NCBI GenBank assembly: GCA_910573755.1
Contig: CAJTBO010000009.1
Coordinates: 1 to 64,000, forward strand
Direction of reading: 5' to 3'
Length of the DNA: 64,000 bases
Origin: Lachnospiraceae bacterium
GTDB taxonomy: Bacteria > Bacillota > Clostridia > Lachnospirales > Lachnospiraceae
Shown here: positions 26,645-36,268 of the stretch, piece after piece
Layout of the letters: each line of letters begins with the position of its first letter
How positions within the stretch are numbered: position 1 is the first letter of the stretch
The notes under the pieces: model-generated
Seen by the model: only the letters and a program-made list of their open reading frames with translations
Told to the model about the DNA's origin: nothing
Databases searched by the model: none
Position numbers and translations under genes: made by a program

Positions 26645-27997
26645 ATGAATAAAAGTACAACAAAGGACATGACAACAGGTTCTCCCATGAAGCTGATTCT
26701 GGGGTTTGCGGTGCCGCTTCTGTTCGGTTTTTTGTTTCAGCAGTTTTACAGTGTGGTGGATACGGTGATCGTGGGGCAGTTTCTGGGGGTAAAGGCGCTT
26801 GCCGGCGTAGGCTCTACAGGTTCTCTCAACTTTATGATCATAGGATTCTGTATGGGGGTCTGCAACGGTTTTGCCATTCCTGTGGCGCATAAATTCGGGG
26901 CAAAGGATTTTTCAGGCATGCGTCAGTTTATTGCGAACAGCATATGGCTTTCCGCTGTTTTTGCGGTGGCGATGACGGCTGCGGTGGTGCTTTTGTGCAG
27001 GAATATCCTTACCTGGATGAACACCCCCGCGGATATTTTTGAATACGCCTATATTTACATACTGATCATTTTCTGGGGGATTCCGGCTTCCTATCTGTAT
27101 AATCTGTTATCCGGCATCATCCGTTCCATGGGGGATTCCAAAACGCCCCTTATGTTTTTGCTGCTTTCGTCCGTTTTGAACATCGGACTGGATCTTTTAT
27201 GCATCCTGACATTTCATATGGGGATCGCAGGGGCAGCGGCGGCAACGGTGGTATCCCAGCTTATTTCCGGTGTTTTGTGCCTGTTTTATATGAAAAGGAA
27301 GTTCGATATTCTGGAGATCACAAAAGAGGAATGGAAGGTTAATTTTGATTATATGAGGATACTCTGCGGCATGGGTGTGCCGATGGGGCTGCAGTATTCC
27401 ATTACGGCGATCGGATCTGTTATTCTGCAGACTTCCGTAAATTCCCTCGGTTCTGTGGCGGTGGCGGCTGTCACGGCGGCGGGAAAGGTCAGTATGTTTT
27501 TCAGCTGTCCCTTTGACGCGATGGGTTCTACCATGGCGACCTACGGCGGGCAGAATGTGGGAGCAAAAAAGCTGGACCGGCTGGGGAAGGGGCTGTTTTC
27601 CTGCAGCATATTGGGAATCGGCTATGCGCTGGCGGCTTTTGCGGTATTGTTTTTTGCGGGTGATGTATTCACCGGTCTGTTTGTGAATGAGGGAGGCGCA
27701 AAGATCATAGCGGACGCAAGACAGATGCTGGTCATTATGAGCGCGTTCTATATTCCGCTTGCTTTTGTCAACATCATCCGGTTTATGATACAGGGAATGG
27801 GATTCAGCGCCTTTGCGGTGCTTGCCGGCGTGTGCGAGATGGTGGCAAGGGCGCTTGCAGGGGTTTTTCTTGTCCCCGCTTTCGGTTTTACAGGGGCCTG
27901 TTTTGCCAGCCCTCTTGCATGGATTCTTGCGGATGCGTTTCTGATTCCGGCTTATATCCATGTGAGGAGAAAACTTGGAAGGATAATGGGAGAATAG
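26645..27997 (+). CDS. MATE-family efflux transporter
   Basis: 450 residues, 12 helices, two MatE repeats ('MKLILGFAVPLLFGFLFQQF' and 'RILCGMGVPMGLQYSITAIG') with the conserved 'VDTVIVGQFLG'. It belongs to the NorM/DinF-like bacterial branch and is distantly related to the MATE protein at 14.6 kb but lacks its central insertion. A TATAAT box (26620-26625) and AGGAGGAG precede the ATG. No regulator is adjacent. Confidence 0.88.
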   Translation: MNKSTTKDMTTGSPMKLILGFAVPLLFGFLFQQFYSVVDTVIVGQFLGVKALAGVGSTGSLNFMIIGFCMGVCNGFAIPVAHKFGAKDFSGMRQFIANSIWLSAVFAVAMTAAVVLLCRNILTWMNTPADIFEYAYIYILIIFWGIPASYLYNLLSGIIRSMGDSKTPLMFLLLSSVLNIGLDLLCILTFHMGIAGAAAATVVSQLISGVLCLFYMKRKFDILEITKEEWKVNFDYMRILCGMGVPMGLQYSITAIGSVILQTSVNSLGSVAVAAVTAAGKVSMFFSCPFDAMGSTMATYGGQNVGAKKLDRLGKGLFSCSILGIGYALAAFAVLFFAGDVFTGLFVNEGGAKIIADARQMLVIMSAFYIPLAFVNIIRFMIQGMGFSAFAVLAGVCEMVARALAGVFLVPAFGFTGACFASPLAWILADAFLIPAYIHVRRKLGRIMGE

Positions 27998-28054
27998 CAG
28001 TGACAGTTCAGCTCCGGACTTTGCATTTACCGCAAAGCCGGGGAGAACATGCGG

Positions 28055-28140
28055 AACGGTCCGGCAGGGAATCAGTCCCTTGCAGCAGACGATCCGGAAT
28101 GGGCGGATTCCGTAACAGAGAAGCCGGAGGCCGGACCGTT
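28055..28140 (+). other. Branched hairpin structure of unknown role
   Basis: An 11-bp perfect outer stem (28055-28065 with 28130-28140) encloses a 5-bp hairpin (28066-28070 with 28076-28080) and a 6-bp hairpin (28095-28100 with 28107-28112). No T tract follows, so it is not a simple terminator. It lies between the MATE stop and the next promoter. It may be a structured RNA or a palindromic repeat element. Confidence 0.45.
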
Positions 28141-28170
28141 ACAAATAATAAGGTTGGGCGCGTGCACATC

Positions 28171-28200
28171 TTGACGTACCATAATTTTCCGTGCTAGTAT
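28171..28200 (+). promoter_or_regulatory. Promoter of the transglutaminase-like gene
   Basis: TTGACG (28171-28176), 18 bp, TAGTAT (28195-28200) with an extended TGC in front. Confidence 0.6.
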
Positions 28201-28240
28201 AAAAGCATTGACTATATGAATACGAAAAGAGGAAAAAGGT

Positions 28241-31200
28241 ATGAAACGAAAGAAAAAAGCGGCATTCTTTCTGGCCGTGCTTTTTGCAGTGTCTCTTTGT
28301 CTGGCAGGTCCAGGCGATAGCGTAAAGGCAGAAAATACGAAAAATGTAAGGTATTATTACAATCAGCTTTCATCGGAGGCAAAGCCGGTCTATGATGCCA
28401 TGTATGCGATGTATGAGCAGGGAATATTAAAAACAGGTACGGAGCGTTATGACCTTGTGGCAGGGGGCCATTTCACAAAGGAACAGCTTGCGGCATATGG
28501 CGGAAACTATGACGGCCTGTTAAAATCCTTCGGCGCGGCGCGGGATGCTTTTTATGCGGATTATCCGGATATTTTTTATGTGGATTTTTCCGCTTTTTCC
28601 ATTACCGTAGAAGGAAATGAGCAAAACGGCTATAGTGCTTATCTGGGCGCAAAGGATGAAAAGAGCACCTATTTTACAAAAGGTTTTGAAGATAAACAGC
28701 AGGTGGAAAAGGCACTCGGCGACCATGAGGCGAAAGTAAACGGGATTGCCCGGGACGCAAAAAAAGCGGGCACCGTGAAAGAGCAGGTGATCGCGGCGCA
28801 TCAGGCCGTTATAGACAGTACCGTGTACAGAGGGGAAGATAACTGCAGCGCGGGAAACAAGGGACATATCAGAACTTCCTACGGGGCGATTGTCAAAGGG
28901 GAAAGCCTCTGCGAGGGGTATGCCAGGGCGATGAAGAGTGTTCTGGATACGATGGGTGTGGAGAGCGTTCTGGTGCAGGGGTACTATCAGGAGACGGACG
29001 GCAGTAAAAACCTGCATATGTGGAATTATGTGAAAATAGACGGAAAGTGGTACGGCATCGACGCCACGGCAAACGACGGGATGGGCGGCAGCAGCGCGGC
29101 GGATACTTATCTGCTGGCGGATGCTTCGGTGATGAAGGCGCACCATATACCGGACGGCGTCATGTCAGACGGGGGCGTCCGGTTTACCTATCCGGTGCTG
29201 GAAGGGGAGAGCGGAAGTTCTTCCGATCCGGGAACAACGGACAGTGACGGCTATAAGATCGTCTTTGATAAAGACGGCCTGTGTGTGGGATATAAAGAAG
29301 GCATGTCAAACGGGCAGAAGACCGGAATTTTCAAGGTGAGTTACCACGGTATGGGATATGAGGAGGCGGTCCGGAAGGAGGGCGTATATATTCTCTCCCG
29401 CTTTTACCAGTATATGCCGGGAACCGGTAAGGATGAGCGGGGCAACTGGGGATATTCCGATCCGAAGCCCTTTATGATGCCCCAGCTGAAGGACTCGCTG
29501 GTCCTGGAAAACGCCACAAGCCGCTTTATTGAATTTGCGGTGACAAAGGTGGCGCCGCAGGGCCCTCTCTACGGGGATGACCTGACGGTGGAGGAATTGG
29601 AAAGAAACTGGAATTTTCAGGGGACGGAACAGGATTTTCTGGTGTCAACGGGAAAACTGGAAAACCCCAACGGAAATTATGTACCGTCGCCCGGGGCAAA
29701 AAAGCTGACGCCGGGAAATAGCGGGTTTTTGATGATGGGGAATACCTATTCGATGACGGTGGAATTTAATGAAGATCTGGAGGAGTATGAAGGGAAGAAG
29801 GCCGGCTATAAACTTACCGTAAGAGAGGGCTGGAGCGCCGAGGAAAACAGTAAGATCGAAAATTTTAAATGGGACGGAAAGCGCACCGTAACATTTGATT
29901 TTACGCCCAGCAAGATGCTTGCGGATAATTATGCCAACTATGATTTTCAGATTACGGGGCTTAGGGGAAAGGGAAGCCTGAAGGAGCCGGATGTTTTTAC
30001 CTACAGTGTAAAGAAAAAGATATCGGTCTGTGCTTTCCGGCCCCAGGGATATTATTTTAATGTGGCGGCAAAACCGGAATTGCTTGAACCCGGCGATCTC
30101 TCCTGCAAGGGATGGGAACTGGATTCGGGAGAAAAGCTTGAGGATGTGGTGAGCAATGTGACGATCGTGGCATCAAAACCGGTGCTGAAGGTCAGCACGC
30201 CGGATGAAGAACAAAAGAAAGAGATGCTGGATAAAATAGAGGAAGAAGGAAATACGGTTCTGGAAAGCGCCACCTACAATATCGATCTGCTGATGTGCAA
30301 CAAGAGTATTGTAACGACCGGCAGCAGTGTCAGAATGTCGGTGGGATTTCCCGAGGGATACGGGGCGGACACGGAGGGCGTGACCTACAAGGCGTATCAT
30401 TTTATCAAAAAGAACGGAAAGATCACCGATGTGGAGGAGATTGACTGTGTTGTGACTCAGTACGGGCTGGTGATCGCCTGCAGATCCTTCAGCCCCTATG
30501 CGGTGGTTGCGGTAAAGGCAGATCAGCCGGTGAAGGATGTCAAAAAGGTTGCGGTATTGAATTCCGAGGGCGGCGAAGTCGCGGGAGATAAGATCTGCAG
30601 TCTGGAGAAAGGTAAGTCCCGGAAGGTGACGCTGAAGGCAAAGGACGGCTACTGTATCAGCAGCATTAATCTCTCAGGGAAGGAACTGGCGGTGACGGAC
30701 AGCAGTTCCATGAATGTGGAGTTGTCTTATGACGGGCTCTCCTATGATGAAAATATAATGGAAGTCATATTTAAGGCCGAGAAGAAACAGGAAAATCAGA
30801 CGGAGCAGAGTTCTTCCGCGGGGAATTCAGGAAGCGGAAACTCTTCCGGAACATCGGGAAGCGGCAGTTCTTCAGGGAAATCCGGCGGCAGCAGTTCTTC
30901 CGGGGCATCTGAAAAGAAGCAGGAAAACGCGCAGGCTCCGGCATCCGGCGGGACGATAACGCCGCCGGTATCTCAGGCGCCGGCGGCTCAGTCCCCGCAG
31001 ACACCGGCAGCGCAGCAGAAAACGCAGACGCCGGCGGCTCCTTCAGGGAAGCAGAGCGGAAGCGGCATCCGGCAGGAACCGGCGGAAGGAACCGGGGAAT
31101 ACAGTATGGATGCTCCCGGGGAAGAGAGCGGCAAAGATTTTGTAAACGGGACGGAAAACGGGGCGGCATCCCGGCCTGTGAAGGAACAGCAGGTCAGGGA

Positions 31201-31336
31201 GATATCAGGAGCCTGTGAGAACGCGGAAACAGAAGGGGATAAAGGCTTTTGGCTGATACTGGTATCTATTTTAGGCGTCGGCGTTCTGGGGATGGCGGGC
31301 CTTGTGATCGCCCACTCCATAAAAAAATTTGATTAA
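28241..31336 (+). CDS. Secreted, membrane-anchored transglutaminase-like protein
   Basis: 1,031 residues. A signal peptide (about 1-30, KRKKK then hydrophobic) leads to a transglutaminase-like domain (about 180-290) with Cys224 ('GESLCEGYARAMKSV'), His259 ('NLHMWNYV') and Asp274 ('YGIDAT') as a plausible triad. Beta-rich repeats follow (about 335-840). Then comes a Ser/Gly-rich stretch and a Pro/Ala/Gln-rich linker (about 845-960), and a C-terminal membrane helix (about 1003-1025) with a KK end. It probably acts outside the membrane as a peptidase or cross-linking enzyme on wall or matrix proteins. It lies 36 bp before the chemoreceptor gene. Confidence 0.8.
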   Translation: MKRKKKAAFFLAVLFAVSLCLAGPGDSVKAENTKNVRYYYNQLSSEAKPVYDAMYAMYEQGILKTGTERYDLVAGGHFTKEQLAAYGGNYDGLLKSFGAARDAFYADYPDIFYVDFSAFSITVEGNEQNGYSAYLGAKDEKSTYFTKGFEDKQQVEKALGDHEAKVNGIARDAKKAGTVKEQVIAAHQAVIDSTVYRGEDNCSAGNKGHIRTSYGAIVKGESLCEGYARAMKSVLDTMGVESVLVQGYYQETDGSKNLHMWNYVKIDGKWYGIDATANDGMGGSSAADTYLLADASVMKAHHIPDGVMSDGGVRFTYPVLEGESGSSSDPGTTDSDGYKIVFDKDGLCVGYKEGMSNGQKTGIFKVSYHGMGYEEAVRKEGVYILSRFYQYMPGTGKDERGNWGYSDPKPFMMPQLKDSLVLENATSRFIEFAVTKVAPQGPLYGDDLTVEELERNWNFQGTEQDFLVSTGKLENPNGNYVPSPGAKKLTPGNSGFLMMGNTYSMTVEFNEDLEEYEGKKAGYKLTVREGWSAEENSKIENFKWDGKRTVTFDFTPSKMLADNYANYDFQITGLRGKGSLKEPDVFTYSVKKKISVCAFRPQGYYFNVAAKPELLEPGDLSCKGWELDSGEKLEDVVSNVTIVASKPVLKVSTPDEEQKKEMLDKIEEEGNTVLESATYNIDLLMCNKSIVTTGSSVRMSVGFPEGYGADTEGVTYKAYHFIKKNGKITDVEEIDCVVTQYGLVIACRSFSPYAVVAVKADQPVKDVKKVAVLNSEGGEVAGDKICSLEKGKSRKVTLKAKDGYCISSINLSGKELAVTDSSSMNVELSYDGLSYDENIMEVIFKAEKKQENQTEQSSSAGNSGSGNSSGTSGSGSSSGKSGGSSSSGASEKKQENAQAPASGGTITPPVSQAPAAQSPQTPAAQQKTQTPAAPSGKQSGSGIRQEPAEGTGEYSMDAPGEESGKDFVNGTENGAASRPVKEQQVREISGACENAETEGDKGFWLILVSILGVGVLGMAGLVIAHSIKKFD

Positions 31337-31372
31337 AAAGAAGGCAATATATCGGAAAGGTCGGGATATAAG

Positions 31373-33340
31373 ATGAGAGAGGGAAGCATAAAGACAAAAA
31401 TCATACGTTGTGTCATGGCGGTTTCCATTGTGATCGTATGTCTGATCACGTCTTTTATGGTGGCTGCCAGCTTTGACACAACGGATCATACCATGTTTAA
31501 TACGATGGAGCCTATGGCAAAGATCGCGTCGCAGAATGTCAGTTCCAATCTTCATTTGCTGACAGAGAGGATCTATCAGCTCTCCGAGAGCACGGAAGTG
31601 GAGGAGATGCTGGCTTCGGGAAAGGAGTCTCCGGAGATGGAAGTATTTCTGGAGGGGGAGGCGAACAAGGTGGAATTTGTCTGGATCGGTATTTACCATA
31701 CGGACGGCAGCAAATCCACAGGATACGGAAATGCCCCTGCCGATATTTCAGACCGGAAGTATTTTAAGTTTCTGCAGGAGACCGGGAATATCGTTATAGG
31801 GGAGCCTGCGCTGCAGGATGATATCATCCAGCTGGCAGTGGGGATTCCGCTGAAAACGGAGGAGGAAACAGTATATTATCTGGTCGGGAGTTATAAGTAT
31901 GATATCCTGAATGACGTGCTGAGCAATATGAACCTGGGAGAAACAGGTACGGCGTACATTGTGAATGAAGAGGGGCAGATCGTCGGCGATAAGGAGATGC
32001 AGAACATTGAAAAGAAAATGAATGTGTATGATATGTATCCCGGTTCAAAGAGCGAAGAAATGTATAAAAAGGCGATAGGCGGGCAGACCGGCTCTCAGAA
32101 GATCAACTTACATAATACACCCCATTATGCGGCATATTCTCCGATTCCGGGAACGCTGTGGACGCTTGTGATAGATGTTCCGGTCAAGGAATTTAAGGCA
32201 AGAAGCGTTACGGCGGCGGTGCTTGGCGTAATACTTGCGGTGGTTGTCCTGTTGATCGGACTGACAGTGGTAACACGTATGGTATCGGAGCTGACAGATC
32301 ATTTAAGGGCAGCGACGGGGCGGATCGAGGCGCTCTCGAAGGGCGATCTGGCGTCGGCTGTGTATACGGCAAAAACCGGTGATGAAATAGAAGTGCTTAC
32401 CTCGGCTCTTTCCAGAACGGTGGAGCAGCTTAACAGTTATATTTCCAATATCAATTATGTGCTGGGCGAGCTTTCCGGCGGCAATTATACGGTGAAGACA
32501 ACGGGAGAATACAGCGGTGATTTCGCGGCGCTGAAAGAGGCGCTGGAAGTCATTACGGATTCCCTGAACCGGAACATGGAGGCGATGCGGGATACCGCCC
32601 GGAAAGTGGCGCAAAATACGGATGTGGTGGCGGAGCGTACAGAGCAGATGCAGCAGGATTCCGGGGAGCAGACCGAAGCCGTAAGGCGCCTGAACGAAAG
32701 TACAAACCGGATCGTATCCAATATTGAAACGATCGTTGACAGCGCGAAGCGGGTGAAGGAATGTTCCGAAGCGACAGAGGGTAAAGTGTCGCAGGGCAAT
32801 AGGGAGATGGCGGGACTGATCGCCAACATGGATGAGATCAGCACAAATATGAACGAGATCCGGCAGATCAGCGGCATGATAGAAGGGATCGCGGCACAGA
32901 CAAATCTCCTGTCCCTGAATGCCTCTATCGAGGCGGCGAGAGCCGGGGAACAGGGAAAGGGCTTTGCGGTGGTGGCGGAGCAGGTGAGAGAGCTGGCGGT
33001 GCAGTCCGCGAATGCTTCCGCACAGACAACGGAGATCATTAAAAACACTTCCGGCACGATACAAAAAGGTGTGGAAGCGGCGAAGGCCATGGAGGCATCC
33101 CTGCTCGAGATCGCTGAAAATACGTCCCGCTTCTCCGAGATCACCGATGATCTGGAACAGGTGATCGTGGAACAGAAGGCGGCTGCGGGGGATGTGAAAT
33201 CGGATCTGGAATCGGTGGAACAGATCGCGGAAGGCAATGCGGATACGGCAATGCAGACAAGCGCCGCCTGTGAAGATTTTACGAAACAGGCGCAGACGCT
33301 GACGGAACTGGTATCTCAGGTAAGAATCAGGAATGCGTAA
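31373..33340 (+). CDS. Methyl-accepting chemotaxis protein with dCache sensor
   Basis: 655 residues: helix (about 10-32), extracellular Cache-type sensor (about 35-275, with '[18 protein letters not shown]' and '[16 protein letters not shown]'), second helix (about 280-302), HAMP (about 303-360), then a signalling domain with the hairpin tip '[20 protein letters not shown]' and '[15 protein letters not shown]'. The receptor steers the flagellar motor or a related output through CheA/CheW, which are not in the window. Cotranscription with the flanking surface protein and lipoprotein is likely from the spacing. Confidence 0.93.
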   Translation: MREGSIKTKIIRCVMAVSIVIVCLITSFMVAASFDTTDHTMFNTMEPMAKIASQNVSSNLHLLTERIYQLSESTEVEEMLASGKESPEMEVFLEGEANKVEFVWIGIYHTDGSKSTGYGNAPADISDRKYFKFLQETGNIVIGEPALQDDIIQLAVGIPLKTEEETVYYLVGSYKYDILNDVLSNMNLGETGTAYIVNEEGQIVGDKEMQNIEKKMNVYDMYPGSKSEEMYKKAIGGQTGSQKINLHNTPHYAAYSPIPGTLWTLVIDVPVKEFKARSVTAAVLGVILAVVVLLIGLTVVTRMVSELTDHLRAATGRIEALSKGDLASAVYTAKTGDEIEVLTSALSRTVEQLNSYISNINYVLGELSGGNYTVKTTGEYSGDFAALKEALEVITDSLNRNMEAMRDTARKVAQNTDVVAERTEQMQQDSGEQTEAVRRLNESTNRIVSNIETIVDSAKRVKECSEATEGKVSQGNREMAGLIANMDEISTNMNEIRQISGMIEGIAAQTNLLSLNASIEAARAGEQGKGFAVVAEQVRELAVQSANASAQTTEIIKNTSGTIQKGVEAAKAMEASLLEIAENTSRFSEITDDLEQVIVEQKAAAGDVKSDLESVEQIAEGNADTAMQTSAACEDFTKQAQTLTELVSQVRIRNA

Positions 33341-33355
33341 GGAGGTTTGCGGAAA

Positions 33356-33793
33356 ATGTGGAAGAAAAAGCTGGTATTATTGTCTGTGATGATGCTTGGT
33401 CTGTGGCTGACAGGCTGCGGCAACGCCGGGGGAGCAATGAAAAACGGCTATTATACGGCGGAGATGGAAGACTACGATTATGGATGGAAGGAATATGTTT
33501 GTATTTTTGTCAAAAATGATACGATCGTTTCCGTTGAATTTAACGCGAAAGATCCGAGCGGTTTTATCAAAGCCTGGGATAACGCCTATATGGAAAATAT
33601 GAAGCCGGTTTCGGGGACTTATCCGAACGAATATACCCGTCTGTACGGAACCAGCCTGCTGGAGTCCCAGGATATCGAGGCGGTGGATACAGTCACCGGC
33701 GCGACACATTCCGGCAATAACTTTTATAAGCTGGTGAGCGCGGCGATGGAGCAGGCGCGGGAAGGGGATTCCGAAGTCGCTGTGGTCAGATAA
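33356..33793 (+). CDS. FMN-binding-domain lipoprotein
   Basis: 145 residues: a lipoprotein signal with lipobox 'WLTGC' (Cys21), then an FMN-binding domain ending 'VDTVTGATHSG', close to the D-x-x-(S/T)GAT-x-(S/T) flavinylation motif that ApbE modifies (acceptor Ser119 or Thr117). The product probably carries covalent FMN outside the membrane and takes part in extracellular electron transfer. No apbE is in the window. The ATG at 33356 has GGAGG 10 nt upstream. It follows the chemoreceptor by 15 bp. Confidence 0.8.
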   Translation: MWKKKLVLLSVMMLGLWLTGCGNAGGAMKNGYYTAEMEDYDYGWKEYVCIFVKNDTIVSVEFNAKDPSGFIKAWDNAYMENMKPVSGTYPNEYTRLYGTSLLESQDIEAVDTVTGATHSGNNFYKLVSAAMEQAREGDSEVAVVR

Positions 33794-33862
33794 AAGACAG
33801 ATATGGCGATGTTGTCTGAGGGCCGGATAAACTTAGGTTTTGCCAGAAAGGATATTTCCCGG

Positions 33863-33891
33863 TTGCAACAAAAGGGCAGATGTTTTATACT
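33863..33891 (+). promoter_or_regulatory. Promoter of the carbonic anhydrase gene
   Basis: TTGCAA (33863-33868), 17 bp, TATACT (33886-33891). Confidence 0.65.
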
Positions 33892-33971
33892 AAAGTTACG
33901 ATGAAAGGACATCTGTACCGGGCGGCGAAGCGCTGCGGACGGTGCGGGATGAGAAACGGAGGAAACGCATT

Positions 33972-34538
33972 ATGAGTCATCAAAATTTATCTGCGGCAGA
34001 AGCGCTTGAAAAACTGAAAGAGGGAAATCAGCGCTATCTGACGGCGGCAGCAAATCCGGGGGATGTTTCTCCCGCGATCAGACAGTATACCTGTGAAAAC
34101 GGGCAGAGCCCCTATGCGGTGGTGATCACCTGTTCGGATTCCAGAGTGATCCCGGAGAGTATTTTTTCCGCAGGGATCGGTGAACTGTTTACCATCCGTG
34201 TGGCAGGGAATGTGATGGACAATCATCAGATGGGCAGCGTGGAGTACGCGGCGGACCATCTCGGCACAAAACTGGCGGTGGTGCTCGGCCATACAAACTG
34301 CGGCGCGGTGGGCGCGGCGGTGAGCAGTGATCCCGGCGGCTTTGTAAAATACATAACCGATGAGATCAAAAAAGCCATCGGGGATGAAAAAGACCCGGTG
34401 AAAGCAAGCTGTTTAAATGTACAAAACAGTGTGGCCGCTATCCGGGACAGCCTGAAGGAGATGGTAGAAAAAGGCGGGCTTACGGTGTGCGGAGCCCTTT
34501 ACCATATCGACAGCGGCGAAGTGGAATTTCTGGACTGA
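33972..34538 (+). CDS. Beta-class carbonic anhydrase
   Basis: 188 residues. Zinc ligands Cys54, His107 and Cys110 ('ITCSDSR', 'GHTNCGAV') with the Asp56-Arg58 dyad are all present. It interconverts CO2 and bicarbonate in the cytoplasm. Bicarbonate supply would serve carbamoyl-phosphate synthesis by CarAB and carboxylations, though carAB is 27 kb away. AGGAGG precedes the ATG at 33972; upstream in-frame sequence lacks a site. Monocistronic, with its own promoter and terminator. Confidence 0.93.
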   Translation: MSHQNLSAAEALEKLKEGNQRYLTAAANPGDVSPAIRQYTCENGQSPYAVVITCSDSRVIPESIFSAGIGELFTIRVAGNVMDNHQMGSVEYAADHLGTKLAVVLGHTNCGAVGAAVSSDPGGFVKYITDEIKKAIGDEKDPVKASCLNVQNSVAAIRDSLKEMVEKGGLTVCGALYHIDSGEVEFLD

Positions 34539-34623
34539 TAAAAGGTAAATGAAAGAATGTATCTGACTGAAAGCCGGGTATGATATATTCCGGTGATTCC
34601 GGAAAAGAATATGAATGACAGGA

Positions 34624-34725
34624 GGCTGTTGCAAAATAGCAGGCGCCTGCAATATATGGTACGGGTATTTGCAGACCGTATCCGTATATTGCAGGGTATC
34701 TGCATTGTGCAACAGCCCTTTTTAT
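34624..34725 (+). terminator. Large structured terminator or palindromic element
   Basis: GGCTGTTGCA (34624-34633) pairs perfectly with TGCAACAGCC (34708-34717), followed by CTTTTT. Inside is a second 17-bp stem (34648-34664 with 34676-34693, one bulge, one G-T). It is much larger than a normal terminator, and its ends resemble the GGCTGTTGCAAAAT tips seen on some insertion elements. Confidence 0.7.
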
Positions 34726-34801
34726 GAGATGGCCCGGATAAATCTTTCCGGGAGGTATCCGGCATGATATCTCCCGGACCGGTTTCTTTTACAAAAGGAT
34801 A

Positions 34802-34831
34802 TTGCGCCGTAAAAGCAGGGTATGGTACAAT
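34802..34831 (+). promoter_or_regulatory. Promoter of the MFS gene
   Basis: TTGCGC (34802-34807), 18 bp, TACAAT (34826-34831) with extended TGG. The leader to the start codon is about 120 nt. Confidence 0.5.
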
Positions 34832-34953
34832 GGGCATCGGCGTGTGTCGGGGTATAGCGGCGCATATGTGTGCATTTCATGCATGGAGTGCCGAACATCG
34901 GGCGCGGGTTTGTCATATAATATTAAAGATATGTCAAAATGAGGAGATTTTAG

Positions 34954-36162
34954 ATGAAAAATACATATCAGAAAACAATTTATGCCTGTTTTACCGGCTA
35001 TATCGTGCAGGCGGTGGTGAATAATTTTGTGCCGCTTTTGTTTCTGACTTTTGAGAAGGCTTATCAGATCCCGCTTGGACAGATTACGATGCTGATCACG
35101 TTCAATTTCGGCGTGCAGCTTCTGGTGGATCTGGTCTCTGCCGGCCTGGTGGATAAGATCGGGTACAGGGTATCGGTCGTATTTGCCCATGTTTTTTCGG
35201 CGGCGGGACTGCTTGGGCTGACCATCCTGCCGGATGTCATGCCAAACGCTTTTGGCGGACTTTTGATCGCGGTGACGCTGTATGCCATCGGCGGGGGCCT
35301 GATCGAGGTGCTGATCAGCCCGATCATGGAGAGCTGCCCCACCGACAACAAGGAAAAGGCGATGAGCCTGCTGCATTCCTTTTACTGCTGGGGGCATGTG
35401 GGCGTTGTCCTGATCTCCACACTGTTCTTTAAACTGTTCGGGATCGAAAACTGGAAGGTGCTGGCGCTTGTCTGGATGCTGATTCCGGTCGTCAACGGGA
35501 TCGTCTTTATGAAAACGCCGATCGCTTCTTTGATGGAAGAGGGAGAGAGCGGGATGTCTCTGGCGGAGCTGCTGAAGGAGAAGATGTTCTGGGTTCTGAT
35601 GGTCATGATGGTCTGTGCCGGAGCCAGCGAGCAGGCGGTGAGCCAGTGGGCGTCCACTTTTGCCGAAAAGGGACTGGGTGTCAGTAAGACTGCGGGAGAT
35701 CTGGCAGGACCGATGGCTTTTGCAATCCTGATGGGGCTGGCAAGGGCGTTTTACGGGAAATTCGGGGATAAGATCGATCTGGATAAGTTTATGCTGGGAA
35801 GCGGCGGGCTGTGTATTATTTCCTATCTGATGATCTCTCTGGTGCCCTCTCCGGTGCTGTCCCTTTTGGGCTGCGGGATCTGCGGGCTGTCCGTGGGCAT
35901 TATGTGGCCGGGATCTTTCAGCAAGGCTTCGGCGCGCCTTAAAAAGGGCGGAACGGCGATGTTTGCGCTGCTGGCGCTGGGCGGCGATCTGGGATGCTCC
36001 GGCGGGCCTACGCTGGTGGGATATGTGGCAGGACTGTTTTCGGAGGATTTAAAGAGGGGAATTCTGGCGGCGGTGGTTTTCCCCGTGCTGCTGGTGGCTT
36101 CGATTCTGGTGATGAAGCCGGGGAGGGAAGCGGCAGGCTGCGGATACGGACAAAACGGCTGA
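34954..36162 (+). CDS. Major facilitator superfamily transporter
   Basis: 402 residues, 12 helices. 'DLVSAGLVDKIGYRVSVVFA' is the MFS motif A between helices 2 and 3. A central charged loop lies at about 190-210. It resembles the fucose/glucose-type MFS branch (FucP-like), but the substrate cannot be read. AGGAGA precedes the ATG. It is convergent with the AraC gene and ends at a shared hairpin. Confidence 0.85.
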   Translation: MKNTYQKTIYACFTGYIVQAVVNNFVPLLFLTFEKAYQIPLGQITMLITFNFGVQLLVDLVSAGLVDKIGYRVSVVFAHVFSAAGLLGLTILPDVMPNAFGGLLIAVTLYAIGGGLIEVLISPIMESCPTDNKEKAMSLLHSFYCWGHVGVVLISTLFFKLFGIENWKVLALVWMLIPVVNGIVFMKTPIASLMEEGESGMSLAELLKEKMFWVLMVMMVCAGASEQAVSQWASTFAEKGLGVSKTAGDLAGPMAFAILMGLARAFYGKFGDKIDLDKFMLGSGGLCIISYLMISLVPSPVLSLLGCGICGLSVGIMWPGSFSKASARLKKGGTAMFALLALGGDLGCSGGPTLVGYVAGLFSEDLKRGILAAVVFPVLLVASILVMKPGREAAGCGYGQNG

Positions 36163-36230
36163 GGCCATATATTTCGCAGGGGTGTCACATTTTTCTGAAG
36201 TGGCAGAACAATATCTTCAATAAGCAATAT

Positions 36231-36268
36231 AGCCCGTCTTTCGCTTATGCGTCTGACGGGCTGTTTTT
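36231..36268 (+). terminator. Rho-independent terminator of the MFS gene
   Basis: AGCCCGTC (36231-36238) pairs with GACGGGCT (36255-36262), followed by GTTTTT. It lies within the last codons of the convergent AraC gene. Confidence 0.85.
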
